Assembly: GCF_014066305.1 (NCBI RefSeq)
Contig: NW_023501166.1
Location: forward strand, 1 to 64,000
DNA: 64,000 nucleotides
Reading direction: 5' to 3'
Source of the DNA: Letharia columbiana
Lineage: Eukaryota; Ascomycota; Lecanoromycetes; Lecanorales; Parmeliaceae
Below, piece after piece: positions 11,260 to 23,452 of this stretch. Within the stretch, counting starts at the first letter, position 1; every line of letters begins with the position of its first letter. The position numbers and the translations under genes are program-made. The notes under the pieces were generated by a model. The model had not been told where the DNA came from. It was given only the letters and a program-made list of their open reading frames with translations, and searched no databases.

Positions 11260-12538
11260 CTTGGAGGTGTAGGCATGTCCAGGAAGGGTAACCTTAACAG
11301 CTTTGGCGGCCCGACTGTGCTCCGGCGTCTCCAGCGTCTGCGCTTGGGGACAATCCAACCTCAGGTCCTGTATTCCCTTCATAAAACCCTTCATGTCGAA
11401 TGATTTCTGCATTTTTGGGGGTGCACAAATTTGAAGTACAGGCTGCCAAAGAAGTCACTATCGTTTTCTGTATTTCAGGCCATGCTCTGTGAAATAGATT
11501 TTAGGGAGTGACCTTGTAGCTATGCGTACCACATAACAAGAAACAATGTTGGTTATTCACCAGTGTTGTGGTCAATCAAAGGAAAGCTATCACTCGTTGT
11601 GTTGGAAGGCGGCCTTGAGAGGTGCGTGTAAGTTTTAAGGGATCCAGACGCCCTGGCTGATCCATCAAGAGAGTAGCATGTACTGCTAGTGTAGAGCAAG
11701 TCTGTTAACGGACGTTGCATTACGAAGTATCTGTGGTTGGACATTGATACTGCTTTGGCCTTGCCCTTGGTCCATATCGAGGATGCGAAAGTTTGGCTTT
11801 GCAGAATTACATGCGAGGCGTGATCTACTTTGAAAAAACTCCAAAAAAAAAAAAAGAGGCTCAAACTCGTCGTCGAACCGAGGAGCAAAAGGAAAATCAT
11901 CCATACTACAGGAGCTCAGTTTTATTAAAGACTGTGCATATTCATATGGATGCAAACCCTCGAGCTGACGTTAGTGGCAATACTGTACTGGGCCAACGGT
12001 TGATGAGTAAGGCCTCATCAGATTAACTTGGGTGTTCCAGTGTAAACCACTAGGCCAAACTGCTCGATGAAAAAGGAATCTACTAAAATGATCTATACTC
12101 TTCAAAAGTTAAAAATCAAGATTGCAACCGAGGGTTAATAGTCGACCCCTGGCCATTGTTATTTGAGTCAGCATTGGGTTGTTGAGCCTCCACAACAAGC
12201 ACAGACATACAGAACTACGACTTTGATATTTGCGTGACTAGTTTTGGTTTTAAGTGCCTTAATGACATGCGCTACATGGGTTTTGCGTGCAATTTCTTCT
12301 CTTCGGGTTCGTTTCAATATGTGAGTCGCTAAAGGATTAAAAACACTTTAGAGTCCTTACTCAACTCTTGCCCGGGTATGAATGTCCTGAACATCTATTT
12401 GTTTTGGTTTGTTTTTTGCGTTTTTCTTTTTCGGGTAGGGCGGAAGGGAAAGGGTTCTCTCAGTCACGATCTCAATTGATTGCTTTGATATTCAACTGGC
12501 ACATTGTTGGGTTTCATGAGAAATTAAATAGAAAGCTC
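11260..12538. other. Intergenic region between CLP1 and DDB1
   Basis: It carries the CLP1 promoter/5' UTR on the right side of the gene and the 3' flank of DDB1. An A-rich run lies around 11833-11855. Short open frames on both strands lack homology, splice support or coding character. I see no gene. Confidence 0.5.
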
Positions 12539-15500
12539 TCAATGCAATCTCCTTAATCCCTCTACCAGCTCTCTTACGCCCTCAACTCCGCCCGCTTTCA
12601 CGCCCACCTCCCCCAGACCCCCTACAACACTTTCTTGCACCCTTTCCCCTAAGTCCAAAAAGCCCTCAATCAACTCCCCGTCCACAAACCGATAAGGCTC
12701 TTCTGCTTCTCTGACTTGATTTCTAAGCCCTCTATATGCATTGAACGGAACGTCCCCCAAACTATTCACCATGGGCGCCAGCGCAGCTTGCAAGCGCATG
12801 AGGAGATCGCGGTGTGTTGGGGCAATGAGGCCAAAGAGGTAAATACTGCCTTCCACGGTACCCATAAACGCTTTCGGTACCACGGGCGCAGGGGTACGAG
12901 TATCGGTTTCGCTGACTTCAAAACTCCGGATCCTATTAACCATCTCCCCCAACCTCAGCTCACTGGTAACCTCCAACCTTCGCCTGTCATCACTCGTCAC
13001 ACCGCCGACATTCTGATGTAGCACCATAAGATTGCCTTCAGCATCAGCTTCGAGCCAAGTGTCTTCACCAACATGAGCGACAGCGGTGCTCCAAGCTGTC
13101 TGGTAGTGGCGGGCCGTTTCTGTGAGGGTGTCCTCGAGTCCTACCGAACCGGGAGTGTAGGTGGTGACGGACAAGGATTTCATGAGATCAGCGATCGCGA
13201 TCTGGGAGCCGTGAACGGATATATCGATGGGGGCGGTAGAGGTGCGGTAGGTGGCACGTTTGTGGAGATGAGAATTTTCGAGGGAATATACCACAACCTA
13301 GAAGGTACGTTAGCTGTTGTGTCTGCAACAGAGTGAAATAGGAAGAAGGCGGATCGCCGTACTGTCTTCACGAGCGCCGCGACAATGTTGCCCGAGATTA
13401 CGCCGAGGGCTCTGCAGGCGCCTCTGACAGGCAGTTCGGTGATGACTTTGAGGGTTCGTTCAGAAGTGACAGCAAACACAATGATTCTGCCGCGTATTGA
13501 GTCTGGCTCTTCGTCATCCAGATATGCAGTCCCAACAATGAAGCGTTCGACTAGCTCGCCAGAATCTTCGCGAATGTCGGCTCTGATGACGCTTTCCACC
13601 AACTCTTCTTCGTTGAGAGCGTAAGTGTCGAGCTCTTTGAAGAGGACCTCATCTGCGAGCTTGAAGTGACTCTTGATAAATTCTCGTGACTGACGCAATG
13701 ATCTGTGTATTGTTCCTATGCCAAAGGCTTTCAGCTTGGGTGAGTATGCCATTCTTCGTACAGTCTCTCCGACAGGTAGAGTCTGAACGTGTGTTGTGCG
13801 CTCTGTATCCACAAGCGCGATCCTGACGTCCTCGGGTGTAGCTATGGCGATGGCACCAGGGTAAGCCTCGGAATCAAAAGAGCAGATGCACGACGCTTTT
13901 TCAGCGGTGACGGCAGAATACACAATACGGCCCTCAGAGCCATAGATTAGACTTGGATGCTCGCACGTTGCAAAGACATTTGACAGGCCATCACTTCTTG
14001 GGAGAGCCTGGAAGCTCGCTTGCTGAGTCCCAAGTACGGTGACTTTCTTCGAGGAGAGTGCGAAGGTGGTGAGGTTGGTGGAAAAGGTGATGACTTCGCC
14101 ATTGGCCATGGCGATGAACAGCGTAGGTGGCTGTTCTGGGAGAATCTGGACAAGTAGGATAGAGCGCGGTACTGAGACTGTCTCATCGCTGACAATGACT
14201 TTCTGCAGTGTTTCGAGAGTATCAATCTTGAAAATAGCAACGGCGGCACTCTGCCAGAAGCCTGCTATGCAGATCTCCGACGAGACATGCGAGACGTGGA
14301 TGCAAGCAATTTGACCCTCCTCTGTGAATTGTCTTCTTGCGCAGACCTTTAAGTCTTCCCTCAGATCCAGTACAAGGGCTTCCAGACCATTGACTGACAG
14401 CACAAGGTTCTGATCATTTGCTGACGCGGCCGTGATTGGATGGCCATCGGTCGAGGACCACTCGGAGATAACCATACCATTTTCTGACTCAATCAAGCGA
14501 GCCGACGATGCAGTGACTTGGAGCAGCCGGCCATTTGAAAGATCTGCAGCAAGTAGAGTGCCTTCTGACAATGATAAGCTCTTGTATTCCGCTTTTTCCT
14601 CCACCTCTCCATCTGCTTGGAACTGAAATAGCCTTGTCTCGCCAACGAAGGACACCACGAGTAGATCTACACTAGCGCTTGCATCGCCTGACCTCAATGA
14701 GAAGAGATCCGTGGCATGATCCATCTCTCCCAGCAAACCCTGCTCTTCTAAGCCAACTCCACTACGGACACTTCGGAGGCTACCATCTTGAAAAGCTCCC
14801 GATCCGGTGACGATACGAGCTTGCCCCGAGGAGTATTCATTGGTCTGTCCTTCGCCTGACCGATTGCCCATGTCCATGATAGTGAAATCCAGGACAGGCG
14901 CGATGTTCGAGATCGTCTGTACTATCTCGATGCCTTGCTCTTGAATTTTGACAACCTGTGAGTCCCCTTGATGGGAGCCGACGAACATATATCCCCCGTC
15001 TAAATAGACAAGTACGGAGGCCCGTGATGTCTGTCCAATCGCATCAAGCTTCCAGCCTGTGACATCGCCTTCATTCTCCAGTAGAAGCATAAGGAGGTAA
15101 AGTTTCCCAGAGTCATCTGCTATAAGCCAACGCTGATTGTCAACCTGTGCCCAAGCCACAAATTGCCTTGCTTCCTCCAAAGCATTGCTCAGAACTTCCC
15201 CATTGACATCGTCTAGATACGTTATTGAAGTTTCAGCAAGGATGAGCAGGCCATCTGTCATTATGTAAGTAGGTGAGCGACTGCAAGTACTGGACGTGGC
15301 ATACAAGCTGGGGCAGGCACGGCTATGAGATGGCTAGCCCCAAGCTCTAAATCGTCCCGTGTGCTAACAATTTTCTCAAGGTATGCGCTACCTGGTTCCC
15401 CACTGCCGCTGGCAGAATATTCCAAATTTCTAACATTCAAGCACACTCTTTGCTGGTTGTCTTCGTAGAGAAAGGCGAATTTCAGCTGTTCGGCATCTTC

Positions 15501-16092
15501 TTGTCGAGGGTGCAGAAAAGTTGAAGATCGAACAAATAAGTCGGAGATTCTTGCCGGTACAGGATCGCCCAGAGTTCCAGGTTCGCCTGTGCCCTTCTTG
15601 CTGCCCTGCTGGTGTATGGGTAATATAGTGACGATGCCATCGTAGAGTAGAAGCGCCATGAATCTTCTGGTAGGGTCTATCAGGCACCGATCTTCGGTCT
15701 GAGAGTCTCTTGCAGTCTTCTCAGCTTGATCTTGATAGCTCTTCTCCGTACGTAATTGCCGCGCCTCTGAGTCCCAGGAGACGGTAAAGTACATATATCG
15801 ATCTGTACCAACGAAGAGGTGTTCGGTTGAGGCATTGGCCGGACGTAGCGTCTCCAACATTGTGACCTTGCCATACAGGCTTCTTGTATGAGCCAGCACC
15901 AAGCCATCTGGGGTCTGATGGTAGATTTCGAGCCGATTGGCTTTGCTAATGCACAGTCAACGCCGAGCGTCATCCTTAACATCGAAGGCGAACTCACGCT
16001 AAAACCAGTGATTCCTCATCTGCAGACAATATATGGAGCTTTATTGCATGCTGCACGCTAGTCCCACGATGTATAGGAGCAAGATATGCCAT
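12539..16092 (-). CDS. DDB1: DDB1, damage-specific DNA-binding protein 1 / CUL4 adaptor
   Basis: DDB1 is the large WD40-type adaptor of CUL4 ubiquitin ligases, with roles in nucleotide excision repair and chromatin control. Four exons (16092-15998, 15945-15305, 15254-13363 and 13297-12539) with introns of 52, 50 and 65 bp give 1128 aa, close to the family length of about 1140. The N-terminus MAYLAPIHRGTSVQHA, the segment LEIYHQTPDGLVLAHTRSLYGKV and the stretch HLIAVPAP...LLILAETSITY correspond to the first beta-propeller. The C-terminal CPSF-A domain contains FIVGTAYLDDEEPDSIRGRI and ends in the usual helical tail with DGELIEGFLDL. It is divergent from the RNA polymerase III subunit gene; only 194 bp separate the two start codons, so they probably share a promoter. 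Confidence 0.93.
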
Positions 16093-16286
16093 GATTGCAG
16101 GGAGCGATACCGTTCAAGGGACTGGTCAGCAATACTTAAAAGAAGCAAGCTCGCGCTTACCGATAACAGCGGCGCTAGGCGATAAGCCTGCATAACGCGG
16201 GGAATGACGGCAGTTTGTAAACGCGTAATATCATTTTGCCTGCAAATATCTGCCAGATTCAAAGTCATCTTCCTACAGCAGCGACC

Positions 16287-18091
16287 ATGCCTCGCGGCAA
16301 GAAAAAGTCTGCTATCGTTGAGACCAAGCTCAACCAGGCTGCGCGAGCAGACTCTCTCGCGCAAAATGTGCAGCTACCTCTCGAAGAAGTGACATATCCT
16401 AAGGGCTCAGCACCCCACCAGCCTAATCCACCGCTACCAAAAGCGTCCTTTAACAGTATAAAAGAACAGCTTCGAGCGGCTCGAGCTTGCCATACTGTCG
16501 TCGAGGGCGAGCCAGTCTCCCCCTCAGACGACCGTATCAAGGAGGCGCACCGTGAGATCTGGCAGCGCGTTGGGTTCTATTCCAACCATCCTAACCATGA
16601 TCCTACGGCCATTAACGAAGCTTACATCAAATCAATGAGGGAGAAGAGCCATAGATTAGGCAAAGTCGTGGCTAAATACCGCTTGTTCATCAACAAGCCA
16701 ACGGGCAAACGTGCCATGTTGATGCAGTATCCCAACCGAGAGGTTGGTCAAGAATATCGTGCAACGTCTGGTAATAAGCCTTTGGAAATCCGCATCAAAC
16801 CTAAATGCGGTCTTGTCGAGGTCGAGATCCCAGTGAACATTCACGTAAATTACGACAAGGAGAGAGGTGTCGAGTACGGAGAGGCTATGCGCAAAAGTCG
16901 GTTGCTACAGGAAGGAGGATCGTATAGTCTTGGTGGTGGTTTGGGAATCGGTCCAAAGGCAATATCAAAGAGCGACCGCCGGGCACCCGCACCAGAAGGG
17001 CCCTCGCACGAAAAGCTCTTGGAAAATTTTGATGATGCCAACAACAAGGGCCATGTGATGAACAAAATTACTTTGGGCGGTCAGATCTATCCGTTCAGGA
17101 ACGGTGACCCAATCTATATGGCAGCGACTTTCAAAGACGGTGAGCACATCAGCTCCGATCACCACAAACTTTCCTACTAAATATCGCACAGACATCTGCA
17201 CTTGGACGAAAATGGATGCAATTGTCCAGTTACGGCCCCAGTTCGTCCATCTTGATGCTATCAACGAGGCAAAGAAGACCGCGTTTCGAACAGAGCGAGG
17301 TCCGGACAATCGCGATAATGTTGAGCAAGAACCCGAAGCCAGGGCTGTCAATATGGCTGTCAAATCGACCGAAGGTAGCGAGGAGGATATGTATGGGGGA
17401 ATGAGAGCAACCGCCAAGCTCCTACGCGATATGAGAGATGAGCCGTGGCAGCGTTTGGCTTGGGTTGACCAGGATGTAAGCTATATGAACAACCACTATG
17501 TTAGATCAAACCAACACTTTACAGGAACCCGAGTCATACAAAATCTACAACGATGCCCTGGTATACCAAGACCCTGAAAACGCCCCTCAGCTAGTCTCCG
17601 AGATGACCAATGAGCAATACCTCGACGCCATCAGCTGCCCTCGCATCGATCCAATCAAACAGGGTCAAAAAGTCATGGCACAGGTAGAGGAGTCATTTCT
17701 CGAATCTGAAGATAGTGACGGTAAGATGGAGGTCATTGACGACACCGATGACGAAGACAGCGACGAAGAAGATGAGGAAGAGTATGAAACCTTGCCCGAA
17801 GGTGCGATCCGCCCTGATGACTGCGTTGCTGAGAGACGTATCGAACGCATTGCCAGGGCAATCTGCATCCACCCAGTAACTGAGCAAGCCTTCTACGAAG
17901 GCCATATGAAGCAGAAATTCCTCAATGACCCGAAATGGGCCAAGCACTCGTTCCTCCTTGCCGGCGATCGTCATCACATATACTACAAATATCGCGTCGC
18001 TGAGAACAGGGCTGGTCGAGGCATCGACCCCGTATATGACACGTTTGAGATGGTGGCAGCACCCCGAGGTCACAGTTCGGGCAGTAGTTGA
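16287..18091 (+). CDS. RPC37: RNA polymerase III subunit RPC37/RPC5 (Sin_N family) with long N- and C-terminal extensions
   Basis: The core is the RPC5/RPC37 subunit that works with RPC53 in Pol III initiation and termination. Exons 16287-17139, 17192-17475 and 17525-18091 (introns 52 and 49 bp) give 567 aa. Family signatures: YRLFINKPTGKRAMLMQYPN and LEIRIKPKCGLVEVEIPVN (about residues 136-185), DAIVQLRPQFVHLD after intron 1, and DEPWQRLAWVD / EQYLDAISCPRIDP near the core end. Unusual parts: about 130 residues before the core (MPRGKKKS onward, basic then helical), and after it an acidic DDTDDEDSDEEDEEE linker followed by a conserved-looking segment (IARAICIHP...FLNDPKW...HHIYYKYRVAE) that resembles a SURP/SWAP module. 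Yeast RPC37 has 282 aa. At the intron 1 junction the residues read DICTW where the family has a Leu-His-Leu motif, and that motif is readable one frame away, so a small sequence change may exist there. An in-frame ATG at 16236 has a weaker context. Confidence 0.82.
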
Positions 18092-19989
18092 GAATGGTGT
18101 ACTGCAAGTATAAAAGTAGGTGATTAAAGCATAGCGACTGGGAATCTTCAAATATAGCGAGGGAAAATATCATGCATAGCGAAAGGTCTAACGGAGTTGT
18201 CTCTCGATATACCCTACATAGCGTTGCGAAAAACCCTCGGGGCGTATTACAAAAGCAATGGACGTTCAAATTAAATCATCGACATCACGCCACCCACATA
18301 GTCGACAGATGCTCGACCAGGCAGATTCGCAGGCTGTAAGACCAAGTAAAATTTACAGTCGATGCCCCAGGCATTTCCCTACTAGAACTTCCCCAAACTA
18401 CAAATAGATATGCGTCAAAACTACGTCCTCTAACCGCCCAAAGAATTGAATTACCATTTCACATACCCCACATATCTAACAAAAGCGAGGATCATATGCT
18501 GTACAGCTTTATTTCCCAAACCACTCGCCAGCCTACTCTGTGCAACCCGAATCTCCTCCTCACCCGGGAAGCGGCCGTTGTCCTTTCCGTCTTCTTCCTG
18601 TCCTCCGCCAAGACACCAAATCAACCTTTTCGAAGAAAAGACATGAACTTGCCCAATCTCCCGAATAGTCCTCCGTGACAACAAGAACATCGGTGAAATA
18701 CACAGCCAACTCGGTGGCGGACCATCATCCATCACGAAGCGAATCGAACCTCGTTGTCCAACCCTTGCCCTCCCGTCCGCTCAAATCCCTCACGCCCTTG
18801 TGCTCAGGTCTCCGCCGGCATATCTCCATCAGAGCCACAAGCACGAGGCCGCCCAGCTCGATTGCCAAAAGGTGAACTCCAGAGCAGGCACACCGGCCTG
18901 CTATTGGAAATCGAGATCGGATCGCAGCCCCTTTCGGTAGGCGCCCTTCAAGTCCCCGCGTATAGTGGAAGACTTGATGGACATTTGCTCTGCTTTGTGA
19001 CAGGTAGCAGGCCAACCTGAGTCTGACCGACAACCCTGTGTGGTTGTCGGGAGACCCTGCGCGGATGCATGCTGGGCAAGGGGATGGTTCGGCAATGGCT
19101 TGGCGCCGTTGTGAACCTATCTCACTCACCGCATGGAGGTCCACGGTAACTTCTACGACAGGTGTTACAAGATAAGTTATTCAAGTAGAATGCAATGCAG
19201 GAACGTTTGCAAACCATGGTAGCATTCTAGCCCTAGAGCAGACCCAACGATTTAAAATCTCATGTAGGGCAAGCGTTGAAACATACAATACTTCACGGTA
19301 AATTACAAAACGATGACACCAACAATTTACATATGGCCACAAGATGCTTTGATCGCAGGGACAACAAAATTCAAGGATGCAGTATTTAGTAGAAAGTCAT
19401 AGAACTCGTCATTGTTGGCATTTGATAGCATGGATGCGAAGGGCCACGCTGCAGCGAAGAAAAGGCAGTCATCATGCTACCTTGACACAAAAAACTACGG
19501 CTTACGATACCTTAACGAGTTTTGGTTCTTCTCGTCGCTGAGCTCAAACCTCACTGCTAGATCCTGTCAACGTTTCAATCCTATGCCTACTTCCCTTACT
19601 TCCCTGACTTCTGCTTGAATAGCATACTAGTAAACGCGGGCAGACTATGTCATTCAAGAAATGCTAGACTCGTAAATGTGCAGAGCAAAACCAGCTTAGT
19701 AGCACAATATTCTTTCTAAAAGTAGCGTCTTGCGCCAAATTCGAGATGCGGCATGCTTGAAATTTTATGATCATGGTTTTGACCAACCCTAATTATTGCC
19801 AGCCTCTGCACGAAATATTTGAGTGCTGCTAGAGAAATGAAGTCTTTCAAAGTACAAATTTCCAACACAATTGAGAGTATCGGAAATACAACAAGGCCCG
19901 TGCTCGAGCGCCACGCTATGCATTTTAATTGTTTGGAGCTGAACAAGATGGTGAAAAAGATGCCCAGAGTATCGTAACTCAAAAGGCAC
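18092..19989. other. Long intergenic region (1.9 kb)
   Basis: Both flanking genes end here (convergent 3' ends). Overlapping open frames on the minus strand between 18450 and 19144 include a hydrophobic stretch (HLLAIELGGLVLVALMEI) followed by a charged tail. They do not join into one supported model, and no start or domain could be fixed. I list the region as non-coding with that reservation. Confidence 0.45.
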
Positions 19990-22711
19990 CTACCAGCGGC
20001 GACTGAAACGGCATCAGGAATTGGCTGGGACACAAGGAAGGATCTTACTCACCTGTACGCCTCGGCGACTTTGGGTTGACGCTTCTTGAGCTTCGGCGTA
20101 TAGTCGTCTTCTTGGCGTCTTTTCGGAGTGTCTTCCTCATCAGAGGAGGAATCTCGATGTCGTTTGCGGCTCAGTGACTTCTCTGAGCGTAATTCGGTGG
20201 GTGAAAGAGCTTGTCCATCTGTCGGCGGGGTGAAGAACCCATTGCCATTACCGTTGCTGTGATCTACACCGTTAGTGCTGTAGCCAAAGGGATTAACGTT
20301 GGCGAGTCCAGCAGACAGTGGGCTGCCATCAGTTCCATCTGGATGCGGTTGCTGTCTGAAAGGCATTGGCGGCGGCGGAAGAGGTCCGAAGTGTTGGTTA
20401 TAGGAAATTGAACCATTGGTTTGGTGCTCTGGGGTTACTTGACTAAGGTCGGACTGTTTTCGATGCTGGTCTCCACTAAGACTGGAAGCAGGTCAGCAGG
20501 ATCGCCGGTCACCGCGTGATATATGGAACATGAACCCACATGTCTGCTCTCGACGAACTTCTACTACGTGACACATGCGTATCATTAGGTGAGCCATGTC
20601 CAATGTATTGATCTGGCCAAGTAGTTGCTGTGACTGGCTTCGGTGCTCCAGTCACACCTAAAGCTGCGAGAACATCCTCAGGGTCCTGTTCGGATTTTAT
20701 TGGTTGCCCAAAGGTCGCAGGTTCTGGGGGTGTATGGTATTCTTCTTTAACCTCGTGATCCCCAAGCGGATGCTGCTCCGGCTTCACCGACTGTAGTGGA
20801 GATGCGTGCACTGGATTTGCCGGCTTCCCCTTCTCAAGCTTTTCTTGAAGCCTCGCTTTGGTCTCTGCCAGTTCACGCTCCATCCTGTCTAGCGTGTTTT
20901 TCACCTCGAGCGAATCCTGGTTCATGGAAATTGTTCGCGACTGACTGCGAGAATCTCTGTTCAACTCATCGCTTGATCCTGGATGCGCGTGACGTTGCCT
21001 GATCTTCAGCAGGATTTCGCCAACAGGAACGATCTTACCGTCAGCTGGGAGATCAGAGAAAGCGATATCATCTGCGTGTTCTTTGTCCCAGTACTTTGAA
21101 TCTTTGGATTGCTCAAGGCAGGCTTCGAGACTTCCATCGTATTGGTACTTTGACTTGCAATAGCCTTTATCTTGAGGTGCTGGCTGCGGAAACGGTGCTA
21201 AAGCATCCGCAACAATAAAGTTCCCTGGTAGAGGTTGACTGATAAGATAGACAAATTGTTGTGATGCATTGGTGAAATGTAACCTGGATTGTGGTAAATC
21301 GGGTATGTCAAGAGAGTCCAAGTCATCGTCTTCAAAATCATAGTCTAGGACCTGAGCTTGGTCTGAGCTTGGTGGGGTAGACTGGGACTTCATAGATGCG
21401 GAGGATTCCATTCGCTGGTCTGGCTGGGCCGTGGCCTCAGCGCCAAAAGACTGTTGATTAGATTGGACAGAAGTAGCTGAAGCTGGCGTGAATTGTGATT
21501 GGTACATCTGGGAGCCGCCAGTGTATTGCGAGGCTTGGACAGCAGACGCCTGGCTGGGCGTCTGAGAACCGTTTGGATATCCCGTAACTTGACCATGTGG
21601 AGCCATATATGGCTGTTGGTGATGCGGTGACCCTTGGTGTTGGTGGTTGCCTTGCTGATAAGCTTGTTGAGATTGGTAGTACTGTTGCCATTGCTGATAG
21701 TATTGCGCTTGAGCTGGTGAGTGCGCCGAAAGCGGAGTGGCAGGACTATACGCTTGTTGATACTGATGATGTTGGGGATACTCCATTTGCCCATGAGGCG
21801 GTGGTGGGTACCCTTTTGGCGAGACTTGCGTATGACCGGGATGTGGCGTGTATTGGTGTTGGGTGGCCACAGTACCACCATTTTTGGGTTTTCTCAATGG
21901 ATTTTGAAAGGCTTGCGGGTTTAACTTTCCTCTACACTTGGCATTAGAAACATCGCAAAGAAGCCAAGTATGAAACTTACGCTGGAACCTCACGTATCGG
22001 TTCCGGGCAGTCCATCGCGAAGTGACCCGAGTTGCCACAATTGAAGCATGGCTGAGGTGCTGCATGAGCGGGACTCTGTCCATGGACAGGATTAGGTTGC
22101 GGCTGGCACGCTTGCTGGTAAGGTCCGTACTGAGAAGTACCGAAATGCTGAGAAACAACTGGATGCTGAGGTGAACTATGAACAGGAGAGGAGCCATGCT
22201 GGGGAGGAGAACCTTGCAGCTGGGGTGCATACTGTCGTGATTGGTAATGCTGCGGTGCATATTGATGATGGTAGCCATTTTGTCCTTGTTGAGGTTGATG
22301 AGACTGCTGCTGCGGGTATTGTTGCGCTGGCTGGCTTTGTTGAGATTGCGCATACTGTTGCGCTGACGGGCCTTGTTGAACTTGCGGATACTGCTGTCTC
22401 GGTTGACCTTGCTGTGGTTGCTGATGTCGCTGTGCTTGATGTTGTTGGTTCTGCTGATACTGCTGCACAGGGTAGCCTTGTGGTTGGTTTTGCTGATACT
22501 GTTGCATAGGCTGAGAATTCGGCGGTAGCTGATACTGCTGAGTGGGCTGAGGTTGTTGGTATTGCTGTGCCTCATATTGCGGATTATGCTGATACTGATA
22601 CTGCTGGGGTTGCTGGTACTGTTGGCCTTGTGCGTATTGTTGAGGCTGCTGATAATGCTGAGGCAGCTGTTGATACTGCTGATACTGTTGCGGCCACTGA
22701 GTGGCAGCCAT
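19990..22711 (-). CDS. Gln/Pro-rich protein with one CCHC zinc knuckle, unknown function
   Basis: Four exons (22711-21981, 21931-20540, 20481-20053 and 20002-19990) encode 854 aa. The first about 215 residues are dominated by Gln, Tyr and Pro (QQYQQ-type repeats), which is prion-like low-complexity sequence. A single zinc knuckle, CFNCGNSGHFAMDC (residues about 222-235), suggests single-stranded RNA or DNA binding. More Gln/Tyr-rich sequence follows, then a conserved-looking acidic domain (DFEDDDLDSLDIPDLPQSR, then SLEACLEQSKDSKYWDKEH), a short coiled coil (LDRMERELAETKARLQEKL) and a basic tail with SRKRHRDSSSDEE and KLKKRQPK. The last exon has only 13 bases: a strong donor GTGAGT at 20052 and a TTTCAG acceptor give the ending AYSRRW-stop; reading through instead ends at Arg. 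The fold points to an RNA-binding, condensate-forming nuclear protein, but that is inference. Confidence 0.8.
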
Positions 22712-23452
22712 GTTTGACAATGATGACTTGAACTCTTGCTTCTGCCGCCAGCACAATATGGACACTCGCCCTCAGATCATGAAGACGTTTGTAGGGACAA
22801 GAAACCTAGGAGTAGGGGCTTGACGTTTTCAAACAGAACTAATTTTCTGGTGGAAGTAAATCTGAAGTTGAGGACCAGAATTCTTAGAGGAGTTCTTGAC
22901 AAGGGTGATGCATATACGTGTTTCAGAAAAGGGAAGAGAGCCGACAGGGAATGAGATCTTAAGATCCGACTGAGACTAGCTGGTCAAAGAGAACTCCTAC
23001 AGGCCGCTGAGTATCTGCACAACCTAAGTTGCTCGTCAGACTTTACACGATTTGGCGGATAAACGGTTCCGAGAAAACGATTTTCTTTGGAAAGGGTAGA
23101 GACTGTGGGAGTTTGCAGCTTGCATGGAAGATGCAGTGTTGTCTCAAACAAGAAAGTTGGAAAGGGCGATTTGAGAGGGTGTACGTATATCGAGATGACT
23201 AACGCTTTTCGGATAGCTTCCGCTCGGGAAAAGTCAAAATTTAACTGAGAGGAGTAGGTACAACATCAAGTACACATAGGCCTGTCTAATGTTTTCCCAT
23301 CATGCCATGCCGTTTCCTGTTTTGAGGGAGTAAAGCTCATGATGATTTTGAGATATATCTTACAGCAGGCTTCCGCACTGCTAGATCAAAGAAAAGCCAT
23401 CCTGCAGAGCAACGCGGTCTGAGAGCCCCCGCTTGGGTTGGGAGGCAAAGAC
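22712..23452. other. Divergent promoter region of the zinc-knuckle gene and PPG1
   Basis: About 740 bp without coding signal between two divergent starts. It should hold both promoters and 5' UTRs. Confidence 0.5.

Noticed and set aside
18736..18755. tRNA-like B-box (GGTTCGATTC on the minus strand)
   Set aside because: The flanking bases do not form a T-stem, acceptor stem or anticodon arm.
18450..19144. Minus-strand frames with a hydrophobic stretch and charged tail, possibly a membrane protein
   Set aside because: No start, no consistent splice model and no recognisable family; kept only as a note in the intergenic entry.
20796..22509. Plus-strand open frames opposite the zinc-knuckle gene
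   Set aside because: Shadows of the Gln-rich coding sequence; they contain no independent signals.
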